DNA of 64,000 nt from Saururus chinensis. Taxonomy: Eukaryota; Streptophyta; Magnoliopsida; Piperales; Saururaceae. The position numbers and the translations under genes were made by a program. Each line of letters starts with the position of its first letter. Within the stretch, counting starts at the first letter, position 1. This document shows positions 12,673 to 23,629 of the stretch, one piece after another. The stretch covers positions 65,984,782-66,048,781 of the forward strand of contig CP141140.1 in assembly GCA_035235625.1 (NCBI GenBank). Direction: 5' to 3'. The notes under the pieces are model-generated. The model was not told the DNA's origin and searched no databases. It saw nothing but the letters and a program-made list of their open reading frames with translations.

Positions 12673-13680
12673 CCTGCATCACAGCAGTAGATACTAACAG
12701 TCAAGAAACATATATATAGACTGCGTTCTAAATATCTGCTTCAAGAAAAAGAAAAAAGAGAGAGATAAAAACAGCATCAAACAGAGTCTATATATAGAAG
12801 GATGATGGAAGCACAAAACAACCTAATGCAACAACACTATATCATCATGAGCTTAGAATTCCACATAAGATTAGCCACAGATTCAGCATGAATCGCAAGA
12901 TGGCCTACATCTGTGCTTAGTTTGATGCCAGTCTAAGTGGATGTCTGACAGTGGCAATTTGCAATCATGCTCATGAGAAAGCCAGCATAAAGAGAATCTC
13001 GAATTGATTGGTAAACCGCATGACAAATCCAGCTTCTTAAACAGGAAAGTAAAGAAACTGACATTCTGCAATGCAATTGAATATGCCTCTACAAGGATCA
13101 GAATATAGTGCAAAAAGAGTAAAGAAAGCAAAAGAGAGTATTAATTGAAATTACAAAGGCAGACTCCAGAACAGACACAAGATGAAAAGGGCAAAGGAAG
13201 CTGAACTGATTACATTAAGAAGGAAACAAATATTAAAAGGCCAATGCTAAATTACAAATTGCACCTGGCCAATAATTTCATAAACTAGTAAAAGGTTAGG
13301 TGATATGACCTATGCTTGCGTAGCGTGTAAAATAAACTGAATTTAGATATTGGCACACACGCAATAACCAATGCTCAACTAGTTCAAAACAAATTATTCC
13401 ACTATATATATTAAAAAAAAACAGCATTAAAAAAAACAATAAAAATGAATACAAAAGAAACCCATTTGTAGTTTATTAAGAATAATTCAATGACTCATCC
13501 ATTTTGGATAATGGTCTTGGCATTGATACATACTAGTATGAACAAAGGGGTAGCAGAACTGAAGCACTTACCTCAAGTGGTAAGATGCAGATGATACCAC
13601 GCTGATTCTTTTACGCATACTGGAGAGAGAGAGAGAGAGAGAGAGAGTACGGGAGTGGGTTTAAGAGTGACGGAAGCTGG
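12673..13680 (-). other. 5'UTR exon and 5'UTR intron of the arabinofuranosidase gene
   Basis: The start codon is preceded by GATGCAG then G, a consensus acceptor only one base upstream of ATG. Further up, a strong donor CTTGAG before GTAAGT lies with its exon end at 13572. This implies a leader exon at about 13680-13572 and an intron of about 900 bp (13571-12674). The leader contains a (GA)n run at 13623-13648, read as CT repeats on the transcribed strand, a common leader feature of plant genes. Confidence 0.6.
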
Positions 13681-13860
13681 GAGGGGGTCACGCCATGGCT
13701 GTGGAAGGGTGGAGAGGGAGGACTTTCACAGGCATATTTGCTCTTCCCTTGCTTTGGTGAACCTCCTATGCCAATGGTCTACGTAATGTCCAATTGCACG
13801 GCAAGCAACACGTGCAACCGTTAGAGGGTGCACGTGAGCTGATTCTGGTGGTCCTCAGGG
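13681..13860 (-). promoter_or_regulatory. Upstream region of the arabinofuranosidase gene with two G-boxes
   Basis: Two CACGTG cores lie at 13810-13815 and 13832-13837, 22 bp apart. CACGTG is the known binding core for plant bZIP and bHLH factors. Their position 130-160 bp upstream of the inferred leader fits a promoter, but no TATA box is obvious. Binding is inferred from the motif only. Confidence 0.4.
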
Positions 13861-15483
13861 GAAGCACCATAGTTCGCAGCAAGCTGGGAGGCCTTTTTGA
13901 GTCAGTGTTTCTGAACCCGGGCCAACCCGGCTAGGAGAGAGAGGCCCAAACGGATGTGTATCAGATGTGTTTTTCATGCTCCATTTTAATAATAAATTAA
14001 ATATAAAATATTTATATAAAATATTTATTTTCAAGATCGACAGCCAACACAGTAGCACACATTTGTACTTAGTCTATCATGCGCTAGCATATAAATATGT
14101 CATCAATCTTAAAAATAAATATTTTATATACATTTTTTATGTTTGGCTCATAATGAGCAGAGAGCATAAAAAATACTTCCCATGGACTTATGTCCGGTTA
14201 CACCGTAGGGGTGTGAGGAGGGGGGCTATACCCTACACGTATATAATGTCATTTGATACATGTCTAAATTCACATGCGATATGAAGATATTTTAATAAAA
14301 TTATTTACTTAGATGCTTTTAAATAGTTGTCACATATTAATCTAATACTAGTTACTAATATAATATATACCTTACTTTTTATGTTATGTTTTTTAAAAAT
14401 TATAAGGTTATATTTTTACACTCCCAAACTTGAATTTTCCTATTCTTAGTACTATTAGAAAACTCTCAACAAGCACTATTAAATGAGATATTATATAAGT
14501 ATATTTTCTTGAACTTTTTTTATATCTCTCATAAATACAACATATTTCATGATAATAATATTTTATATTTTTACCTATATTAAATATATTTAGATTCATG
14601 TATTTTTTATGTCATTTAAAAAGCACTTGACGAACGCTAATCAAATGAGGCCTGCCATCAAATTAATCCTGAATATGAATAATACACTACACAGTGCAAA
14701 GTATCCATTGTCTTCGCCAAATTATAGCTTAATATTTAGCATATAAGGTTTGGAATCACACTTGCCTACTATGAGTATATACGGGTTAGTATAATGTTTA
14801 TAATTATATGTGCTCGTAATTGCATGCAATTTTACCTAGCCCGACTCAAATAAAGTATATCTTTTTAAATCATATTGTGTCATACTTGCTATACTATATA
14901 GAAAAAGGTAAGTTCAAGTCAAGTTGATAAAAGAGTATATCGAGTTGATTTTTAAATATAGTACTTACCAATATTTATTAAAGGTGGGACGAAGAAAAAT
15001 AGAAAAAACATTGTAAAAAATAAAGGGTTATAAATTTTGGGTCTATTTGGAAGTATGAACCCCATTTATCATGACATTTCATCTCACCATTAAATCAACG
15101 ATTGAGATTATATTTTTTTAATTTGGGTCCCTAGAGTTATAAGATAGGTGTGTAACTAATTACGATTTAAATATCTCTTTTGAATAAGATTGTTTACCCA
15201 ATTTAGGGTTATTTTAATGTGTAGTGCTTACTTTTTTAACCATGTCAAATTGAAGTTGTTAATTTAGAATTAAAACTTTGATCAGCTATAAAGAGCGGGT
15301 TACACTCATCAAATTGGCCTTAAATATACCAATCTCATTCTCCTATGATTTGTCACTTATTCTTTTTGGTTGTGTGTCCGCATTTGATAGTGCCCTACTA
15401 ATACGGACCTTCTAAAAAATCAACGTGAGATAGTATTTGTCAAGTTGACTTAATACTACTACCTCTCTATATTATATTATATT

Positions 15484-15488
<5 letters not shown>
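13861..15488. repeat. AT-rich repeat, copy 2, and unassigned DNA
   Basis: Positions 14282-14830 match the AT-rich repeat of 2868-3480 over most of their length. The phrase GAGCATAAAAAATACT at 14162 recurs at 45041. Near 13905 a phrase GAACCCGGGCCAACCCGG resembles repeats around 43830. No coding region is seen. Confidence 0.5.

Positions 15489-15529
<41 letters not shown>
15489..15529. repeat. (TA)n microsatellite
   Basis: An uninterrupted AT dinucleotide run of about 40 bp in AT-rich intergenic DNA. Confidence 0.95.
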
Positions 15530-15530
<1 letters not shown>

Positions 15531-16059
15531 TCAATTTATCTTATTTTTTAACTAATTTATATTTAAATATATAATACATGTACATTCTTTCTAGTATATA
15601 TAGGCAAGTTATATTTAATATTTTTATTTCATTGAAAATTTTGTGCAATTTTTTTAAATATTTATGTAAAAAGTTTTAAGGTACTAAAATGAGATATAAA
15701 AATATTATTCATGCTCTATTTTTTTAATACCAAAAGCCTAATAAAGATGTTAGTTGGTGTTGTCATTAGTGACTCACTTTCTTTTTTTAAACAGAGGCTA
15801 AAATAAAATTTTCGTAAAAGAGTTAGGTTCTGGTGAAGAAAAAGTGAAGTAGCCATAAATATATCTTGTGTTATATTTAAGTAGATTTTTATTATATAAT
15901 AAAATTAATTTTTAATAGAATAATAAATTATGTGAAAAGGAACTTAAAATCGATTTGATTCAACATAATCTTATCCAATTTAAAACTTAACCCAATCCGA
16001 CCAAGAAAATTTTAGGGGTTTTCATAAATAGTAATAAGTTTAAGTTTATCAAAACCGGA
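15530..16059. other. AT-rich intergenic DNA
   Basis: I see no gene, RNA or transposon terminus here. The open frames that begin near 16000 on the minus strand belong to the repeat that follows. Confidence 0.4.
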
Positions 16060-16633
16060 TCTTTACCCAACCCGGTGATGATAGGGAGGATAACAATAGG
16101 TGAGGGTGCACCGAATAACGTGCGTGTGCAAGTGATTAATATTGCAGGACCACCATTGTAGGTGGGCCCACATTTGACACTTCCAAGAGGATGCAAAACA
16201 CAAAAGCTGGGCAAAGATGAGAGGAAGATGGGATTGTTTTGCCACAAAGGATGGAGATAAGGACAGCATGAATGAATGAATAAAGAGATGGGAAGGATAG
16301 AGGATGAGACGTAGCATTTAGGATTGGGATCAGACGATGAAGTTGCGTCCAAGCGCCGGCCTTTTCCTCCCCACTCAAAAAGGACGGGAGGCTTCGGTCA
16401 AAAGGAAAAGAAACGGAGGCGCGGGGCCTGCGTAGAAAGCTTAGTTTGTTGACAGGTCGTACTTAATTAATAAGCCAAGTTAATTAACAACACAAGATAC
16501 ATGAGCTGATCAACTTAATTTCAAATTAAAGCCGGCTCAGCTGGAAAAAAATATTAAGCTCCAAATAACTTTAAAATTAGTTTGAGGCCGGGCTTAGCTT
16601 TATTTATATTTTTTAATTTTTATATAATGTCAC

Positions 16634-16784
<151 letters not shown>

Positions 16785-17011
16785 TTTTTACTTTAAAAAG
16801 TATACATGAGTTTTGATTGGTTTGAATAAGTGAACCCATGTAAACTTTGTATAGGGCTTACTTGTAAAGTTTATTAAAACTTTTATATGAGTTTTTATAA
16901 GTAATTTTGTTGTGGGAATATCACTAATATATATTACGTGACATTATATGAGCCTGGGTTCATATAAACAGGTCTCAATATAAAAAAAGTTTATATGAGC
17001 CTGGGCTCATA

Positions 17012-17166
17012 TAAATTTATGTGAGCCCGGACTCTATGGGCCATCGGATTTATATCCGGTGGCTCGTAATACTCATAGGTTATACTTATTGGTTAAACCC
17101 ATAAGTATTATAGGCCACCGGATGTAAATCCGATGGCCCATAGAGCCCGGGCTTACATAGATTTAT
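17012..17166. mobile_element. Foldback element with a near-perfect hairpin
   Basis: The two halves are inverted copies: TAAATTTATGTGAGCCCGG at the left edge pairs with CCGGGCTTACATAGATTTA at the right edge. The arms continue inward through GGGCCATCGGATTTA and TAAATCCGATGGCCC, with only about 10 bp at the centre. An extra small palindrome (TTTATATGAGCC, TG, GGCTCATATAAA) sits at 16990-17015. A related, more decayed copy is at 46105-46197. It is a MITE-like foldback that could fold into a long RNA hairpin if transcribed. Confidence 0.75.
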
Positions 17167-17600
17167 ATATATATATAATATAATATAATATACTATTAGT
17201 GTAACTAGTGAGCCGATTAAGTCACATTAAGTAGAACCATCAAATCTAACAAATTGAAATAGGGCACTAGGAGAGTCAATCAAACTTTAACTAATTAGAG
17301 GAATATTATTTATCAAAACACCCCTCCCTCTTCTTTCCCATTTGCCTCATTCAAAACATATCAAAAAAGCACTTTGACCCTCGTCCTCTCCATTGCCACT
17401 GTAGGTAGTAGCCATATGCCCTGTCCCCCTCCACTATGCCTCGCCGTTGCCCATTCTCTCCATCGTCCATCGCAGATTATGTGGCTTTAATATTTTTTCC
17501 ATTGAGGTAGGACCACATGCCCCCCAAAGATTTTTTTTAAAAACTTCGTTGGCCTCTATTAAGCCCCTTCCTAGCTCCATCCCTGCCCCCGGTGCTCACA

Positions 17601-18929
17601 AACTTAAGAGCTATTAAAAACCAAGTCAACTTGCTAGTTAAGTGAGCTTGGTTTGACTCACCTCCAAGCTATACTCCAACTCAAAGTTGTCCAAGTTGAA
17701 TTAACCTAAACTAACTTGGCTAGTAGCAAAGTTTGCTAAAGTGAATAGTAATTTAGTGGAGTTCAATCAATGTTTATATGTGTATTATTAATGGCCCTAA
17801 TCTTCTTACTTGATAATCTATGTATTATTAATGACATAATATAACCCACGCAAAAATGCCCATCACCAATGCCTTTCCATGTAGGCGATATAGGGTTGAA
17901 ACTTGAAACCAAGCCAAGTTCGGCCAGACCGGAGCTAGGCCCTAATTAGCCCACTCATGTAGGCCATTTACTTATGGTCATTGAAACAATTATTGGTCGT
18001 GACATTTTATCTTACACTTGTCTTCATATTTTGGGAGCTGGGGCGAAGTAAGAAAATCAGTGCTTCTTAAGGCCATTAGTTGGTTTATTCCTATAAACTT
18101 GCTAAGTGTCTTGTTAATCCAATTGATTATGTAATCTAAGTATTAGTGAGTATAAGTAGTTAGGTCTGTGAGGCATTCAGCAGCTTCGATATCATTTTTT
18201 AAATGAGGACCTTAGTGTTCTTGAGGGCAGCTACTCTGTAGACGTACGTGTGAACTCCAATCAATTATCTTTACTTTTCTTTTCAAATATTAGAAAATCT
18301 TAAAGAATTTAATCTTACTCCTCTCGAGTCTCTTCTCTATATTAATTTCTTTGTTGGTACAATACAAATGGGGTTCATGGTTGTTGGGCTGCATCATTTG
18401 ACGTCTGGGAATTCACTTATCGGCTACACACTAACATACACTAACATATACATTGTTAATTTTAAATATTAATAATTCTCATTTGTTCCTTACGTTTACC
18501 ACGAGCATAGAAAATGCTTAAGGGTAAATCAAATAACGTATATATAATTAATTAATAAATACTTATGTTAACCCAAATAAAGACTCATTAGAGCATCTCG
18601 AACAATAGACGAAATGGCATCCCTGGTGGCCAAATTGGGGTTAGGAAATGACGCCCCAACCACTCTAACCATAGCGCCATTTATGGCACCTCCAAAGGGA
18701 AATGTTTTTTCTCTTTTTCTTTTATAATTATACCTACCCTCTTTTCACCATTCTTCCATCAAATTAACACTTTAAAATAATAAATTTAACATTTATAATT
18801 GAAGTTTACATGCAAATAAAATATATCAACCTGAGCTACTTAAACATATCTAACTGCTCAATTTAATATCTCTCGTTAGAGATACTCTTAAACTCTATTA
18901 GTCACTTCTAATTCAACATTATTTAGGGT
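17601..18929. other. Intergenic DNA between the two duplicated segments
   Basis: AT-rich sequence without a supported gene. I see no clear transposon ends. Open frames are short. Confidence 0.4.
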
Positions 18930-19526
18930 AGTGGGCGTGGGAGGATAGAATCAAATCTTGATCAATAGAACCACCATAATAGGTGGGCCCCATTTGACAC
19001 ATCAGAGAAGCAAAGCACAAAAGCCCGGCCAGGTCAAGATGAGAGAAAAATGTGTCTTTTTTTTGTTTTGATACAGAAGATGTGAGTGATGGCTTTTAAG
19101 TAGATATGGACAGAATGAATAAATAGATGGAAAATGGGGGATAAGACGTGGCTTTTAGGTTTGGATCAGATGATGAAGTTGCGTCCAAGCGCCGGCCGTT
19201 TGACATTTGCTACCCACCAAAAAGGACCGGCGGCTTCTATTAAAAAAGCATACAGAGGCCCACGCATATGTGCGGGTCCATATCTTTTGGGCTTCCTAAT
19301 TTCATAAATGACCCCTTTTGGGCACAGGTAAGGGTGTTAGCAAGCTGATTTTGTTAAAAGGCTTTAATTAATAATCCTAAGTTAATTAACAACCCAAGAT
19401 AACAAGCCAATCAACTTAAGTTCAAAAGCTGGCTCAGCTGAAAAAAAAAGCCTCCAAAAAACCTTAAAATCAGTTTGAGGTCGGGCTTAGTTGTATTTAT
19501 ATTTTTTGATATTTATAGTAAGTATA

Positions 19527-19725
19527 CTTCATCTAAAATTAATAGTTCTATTTGACAAAAAAATTTATTCCATATTAAAAGATTTATTTTGTTCAATTTA
19601 AAGAGTTGGGTACTTAAAAAAGAGTATCATAAGCTTACTTTCTGTTCTCTTAGATATTGGTTTCACTATTCAATAAAAAATTAATATTTTTTAAAAATAT
19701 AGCTATTAATATAGGACAAATAAAG
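19527..19725. mobile_element. Stowaway-like MITE
   Basis: Flanked by TA (19525-19526 and 19726-19727). The left end CTTCATCTAAAATTAATAG and the right end CTATTAATATAGGACAAATA are inverted. It is the same family as 3883-4081. Confidence 0.7.
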
Positions 19726-19772
19726 TATATGTATACTTAGTTATATTTATATTTTTTGATATTTATAATATA

Positions 19773-20288
19773 CTCCCTTCATCCTAAATTAATAGTTCTA
19801 TTTGGCAAAAAAATATTTCATATTAATAAGAAAATGATATTTTTCACATAAAAACACACATCAAAAACTTATTTGTTCCATATATACTTAGTTGTATTTA
19901 TATATTTTGATATTTAAATTATACTCCCTCCATCTTAAATTAATTGTCCCATTTGGCAAAAAAAAAATTTTCATGTTAATAAGAAAATGATATTTTTACA
20001 TTAAACACACACATGAGTTTTAATTTAATCTAGATAAATGAACTCATGTGAACTTTGTGTGAGGCCTACTTGTGAAGTTCAATCAAAACTCTTGTGTGAG
20101 TTTTTGTGGGTATTTTTGTTGTGAAAATATCACTATCTATATTAATAGTTACATTTTGTTCAATTTAAGTGGTTATGTACTTAAAAAATAGTATCATAAG
20201 CTTATTTTTCCTTCTCTTAGATGTGAGCTTTATCATTCAATAAAAATTACTATTTTTTAAATGTAACTATTAATATAGGACCAACGGC

Positions 20289-20290
<2 letters not shown>
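19773..20290. mobile_element. Broken Stowaway-family MITEs
   Basis: Two left ends (CTCCCTTCATCCTAAATTAA at 19773 and CTCCCTCCATCTTAAATTAA at 19924) and one right half (20150-20287, ending TTAATATAGGACCAACGGCG) are recognisable. They are truncated or nested, so exact limits cannot be given. Confidence 0.6.

Positions 20291-20291
<1 letters not shown>

Positions 20292-20365
<74 letters not shown>
20292..20365. repeat. (TA)n microsatellite
   Basis: An uninterrupted TA run of about 74 bp between two MITE fragments. Confidence 0.95.
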
Positions 20366-20366
<1 letters not shown>

Positions 20367-20396
20367 TTAGTTGTGTTTTTTTATATTTATAATATA

Positions 20397-20584
20397 CTTC
20401 ATCCGTCCTAAATTAATAGTTCCATTTGGCAACAAAATTTGATCCATATTAATAATTATATTTTGTTCAATTTAAGTGGTTGGAACTTAAAAAAGAGTAT
20501 CATGAGCTTATTCTCCCTTCTTTTGAATGTAAGTTTCACCATTTAATAAAAAATCACTATTTTTTCAAATTAACATAGATGGAG
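20397..20584. mobile_element. Stowaway-like MITE
   Basis: It starts after TA with CTTCATCCGTCCTAAATTAA and ends near ACATAGATGGAG. Its interior matches the other family members. The right terminus is more diverged. Confidence 0.6.
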
Positions 20585-21599
20585 TGTGTACATCTATATA
20601 TTATGGGTGGGACCATGTGGCCTTTGAAGTAAGACCACATGGCCCCCTAAGTTTTTTTTTTAAAAAAAACTTTGTTACCCTCCATTGAGCCCCTACCTAG
20701 GTCCATCCTTGTAATGTTCTTGATTTTTCTATGATTTTTTTGCTATATTTCTAATCATTTTAGGCGAGAAAATGTGACGCGTCGGCGTGTTTGGCCTCGG
20801 TATTTGTACAATCGAGTTAGGTGTTGTAACAACTGTGAATTTTTTATATGATTTTATGCCTCTAATAAAACTATTTTATGAGTTTTTAATTATTTTAAAT
20901 TATTTAGGGATAGATATTTTGAGAGTTCTTATTGGGGTAAGATAGAGCTCGGCGAGACGGGTGTTTCAAACCTAAGAATACATGAAACGAAGGTTGGGAG
21001 CAAAAGTTATGACCTTGAGAAATGTGCCACATGGGAGAGACCCACTTTAAAAGTGTGAGATAAATTACCCATGTGGGGTTTAGTTTCGAAGGGCTCGTTG
21101 ATACGAGTCTATTGGTATGAAGAACGTGCAATTCTGACTTCGGGATAAGAAGTTATCGCGTTTTGAAGCTGGAATTGTATTTAGTTTAAATAGTAATAAA
21201 AATATTAAAGAAAAGACGGAATAGCTGACGTCATTGGCTCCGAGTCGAGCCAAGTCAAAGCGAAAGTCGAGCCGAGTCGCGTGAGTCGCGACACGAAACA
21301 GTGTCCGCACGACGTGCAGTAGCGCCGCGCGCATCGCACACGCATCAGGCAATGCCGACCTCTTTTGTGGTCGAATCACATCCCACCATGTGACGCGAGC
21401 TTCTACGTGCATACTTGGTTTCCATTGTGTGCTCGCACGTCCTTCTCATATAAATTTTCATTTCCATTCATTCTTTCGGATAAGTTTCTGGAGTCATTTT
21501 GAGTCCGTTTTCTTTCATTTAAAAAACATTCTTAGCTAATTTTGAGGGTGTTCTATGCAATGGAAGCGTCCATTCTTCGAGTTAGCAACCCTATATGGG

Positions 21600-21880
21600 G
21601 GAAACATCTCGAGAAAAGGGGAGGTTCTATTCGCTGCCTACAGTCGCGTGAAGGGTAAAATGTCTTCGGGGATAGGGAGATTCTGTCAGTAGCCTACCAT
21701 CACAGAAAGAAAAAAAGTATTATGGGTCAAAGGGAGATTCTATCCATAGCCTATGGGCACGGAAAGAGAAAAGTACTTTGGGTTAAGGGGAGATTCTGTC
21801 TGTAGTCTATGGGCATGGAAAAAGAAATGTGTTCCGAGTCAAGGGTAGGTTCTGTCCGTAGCCTACAGGCACGAAAAAAG
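21600..21880. repeat. About 56-bp tandem repeats in the gamma LTR
   Basis: Four to five diverged units carry GGGGAGATTCTGTC-like starts and a CCTAYGGGCACGG-like middle. The same array type occurs at the same place in the second gamma LTR (61727-62178). Confidence 0.7.
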
Positions 21881-23105
21881 AGTTTCAGGAGTCGATCTGA
21901 GTCCATTTTCTTCAGTTAAAGAGGCGTTATTACCTGAATCGAGTGTGCCGAATGTTGTGGAAGGGTTATTTTTCTGGTTGGAGACTTCCAGAACCCCAGA
22001 AGTGGACATCTAATTTCATAGTGTCTGGTTTATCAACTTCGAACTCACGAGGAGAGCGAGGTAGGGGCTTTTATCCTTTCTTAAGGTATGATTATAAACT
22101 TTGGTTTTGTTTTGAACTTATTATTTATATGACTCTTGCATGCTATGCGTTAGATATTACTTCCAAGTTATGATTTATGATTTCTGCACATATATTCGAT
22201 CTGTCGAATGGTTAATCGTTGAGATAGAATATGATTTATATATCGCATGTTTATAATAGTATTATGTATATTCGAGTAGTCGAATGATTTGCCGCTGGAA
22301 GCATATATGTTTTATATACTACATGCTTTACAATTACCTCATATATAATAGTTTGATTGAATGTTTATCCATGGATTTTGATATAAATTATACACGTTGG
22401 AGCGTGTGAGATAGAGACAAACTAGCTTCGCCATTGTTTTCCTTGCGAATGAATACTATATGATTGAAAGACGATTTTAGAGGACTCGTCCTTGTTGAAA
22501 GGATGATTCTCAAGATTTTTTTTGAAAAGACGTATAAGCATGGTCATTGAGTCACTAAAGCGGGATAAAGAAGGGGTAACTGTCTCATTGGAATGAGCGG
22601 CTAACCTTGCCTTTGTAGTCGTTGATAGTGATGCTCCCATGGCTTGTAGACGCGGAGCTAGGATTTTCAAAAGGATAAAGATTGAGATAGAATGTTTTAA
22701 AAGAAAATAGTCTTTTTTGGAGTCTGGGAACTCTAGGATATTTGGATTGAGTCTGGGACTCAAGAGTGTTTTGGTTGTTCGGAGCTATTGTTGGGCACCC
22801 CGATAGAGCTTTGTTGACTAGTTAAGGGCACAATTATTCTAGTTCGGAATTAGATGCATGTTACCTATTTTAGCATGGTGAGCCCCTAATGAAGGGCAAT
22901 ACCTCTGATTAGCCCCTAACAAAGGGCACCTATCAAGGCTACACGCTAGGGTAGAGAGTATCATGGGAAGACTCTCTACTCTCTAGATCCCGGTGCCCCA
23001 TGAGCACGGGTGGCTCTTCTATCCACAAGCACAAAATATTTTGAGATGATCTTTGGAGGAGTAAGAGGTCACTGCTTTGTACCCGCAATAAAATCCTATT
23101 AATAT

Positions 23106-23106
23106 A

Positions 23107-23138
<32 letters not shown>

Positions 23139-23146
23139 TGTGTGTC
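23106..23146. repeat. (TG)n microsatellite
   Basis: TG dinucleotide repeat with a single TA interruption, inside the gamma solo LTR. Confidence 0.9.
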
Positions 23147-23629
23147 TATGACATTTGTAGCGAGCCGTAAGAGCTTGCAAACCCTAGTAGCATCTTCGAT
23201 AGGTAGGAAGAAGCTCTAGGGGTTGTTTTGGGTGAGAGGCACACCATATTTTTATGAAAATTATTATATATGATATGTGCTACTAAGCTGCCATGTGTTT
23301 ATTCATACTTGATAGTATAAACTCCCATACTAAGTATTTTAAAATACTCACCACACCCCAAACTTTGTAGGACTCGATGAAGCTTAGTGTGTGGGTAGAG
23401 GGGCCTACTCTGAGTTTTATCGATGTGATTTCAAGGATTTCAACTGCACTGAAATGAGTAAGAACTCTCATTATTTTTCTCTTGTGTGTTTGTACACGGA
23501 CCGTGGTTCCTGGCAATATTATTATTTTATTATCGCATATGCCAAGCGGCTCCAGTCACGGGCCTAGGTAAACTCTGATATTTTTATGAAAATAAATTTT
23601 ATATGCTTCCAAAATCCTGGAACGTGACA

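Larger units (their letters stand above)
18930..20709. repeat. Duplicated segment, copy B, with MITE cluster
   Basis: This is colinear with copy A (16060-17600) but lengthened by several Stowaway-family insertions between 19527 and 20584. The block near 20608-20709 (GTGGGACCATGTGGCC, then GACCACATGGCCC) corresponds to about 17503-17594 in copy A. The matching order shows one ancestral segment present twice. Confidence 0.7.
20825..23629 (+). mobile_element. Solo LTR, family gamma, inside the beta LTR
   Basis: It starts TGTAACAACTGTG and ends GGAACGTGACA. The 5-bp duplication GGTGT lies on both sides (20820-20824 and 23630-23634). The beta LTR reads continuously across it when compared with the short beta copy. 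About 2.8 kb, with no internal region. It matches the gamma LTR at 60912-63068, for example the phrase GACTTCGGGATAA and the 56-bp repeats. A TATA-like CATATAAATT lies at about 21448. Confidence 0.85.

Noticed and set aside
15987-16378. Three overlapping minus-strand open frames
   Set aside because: The duplicate at 18930-19300 does not preserve any of them; composition effect in a repeat.
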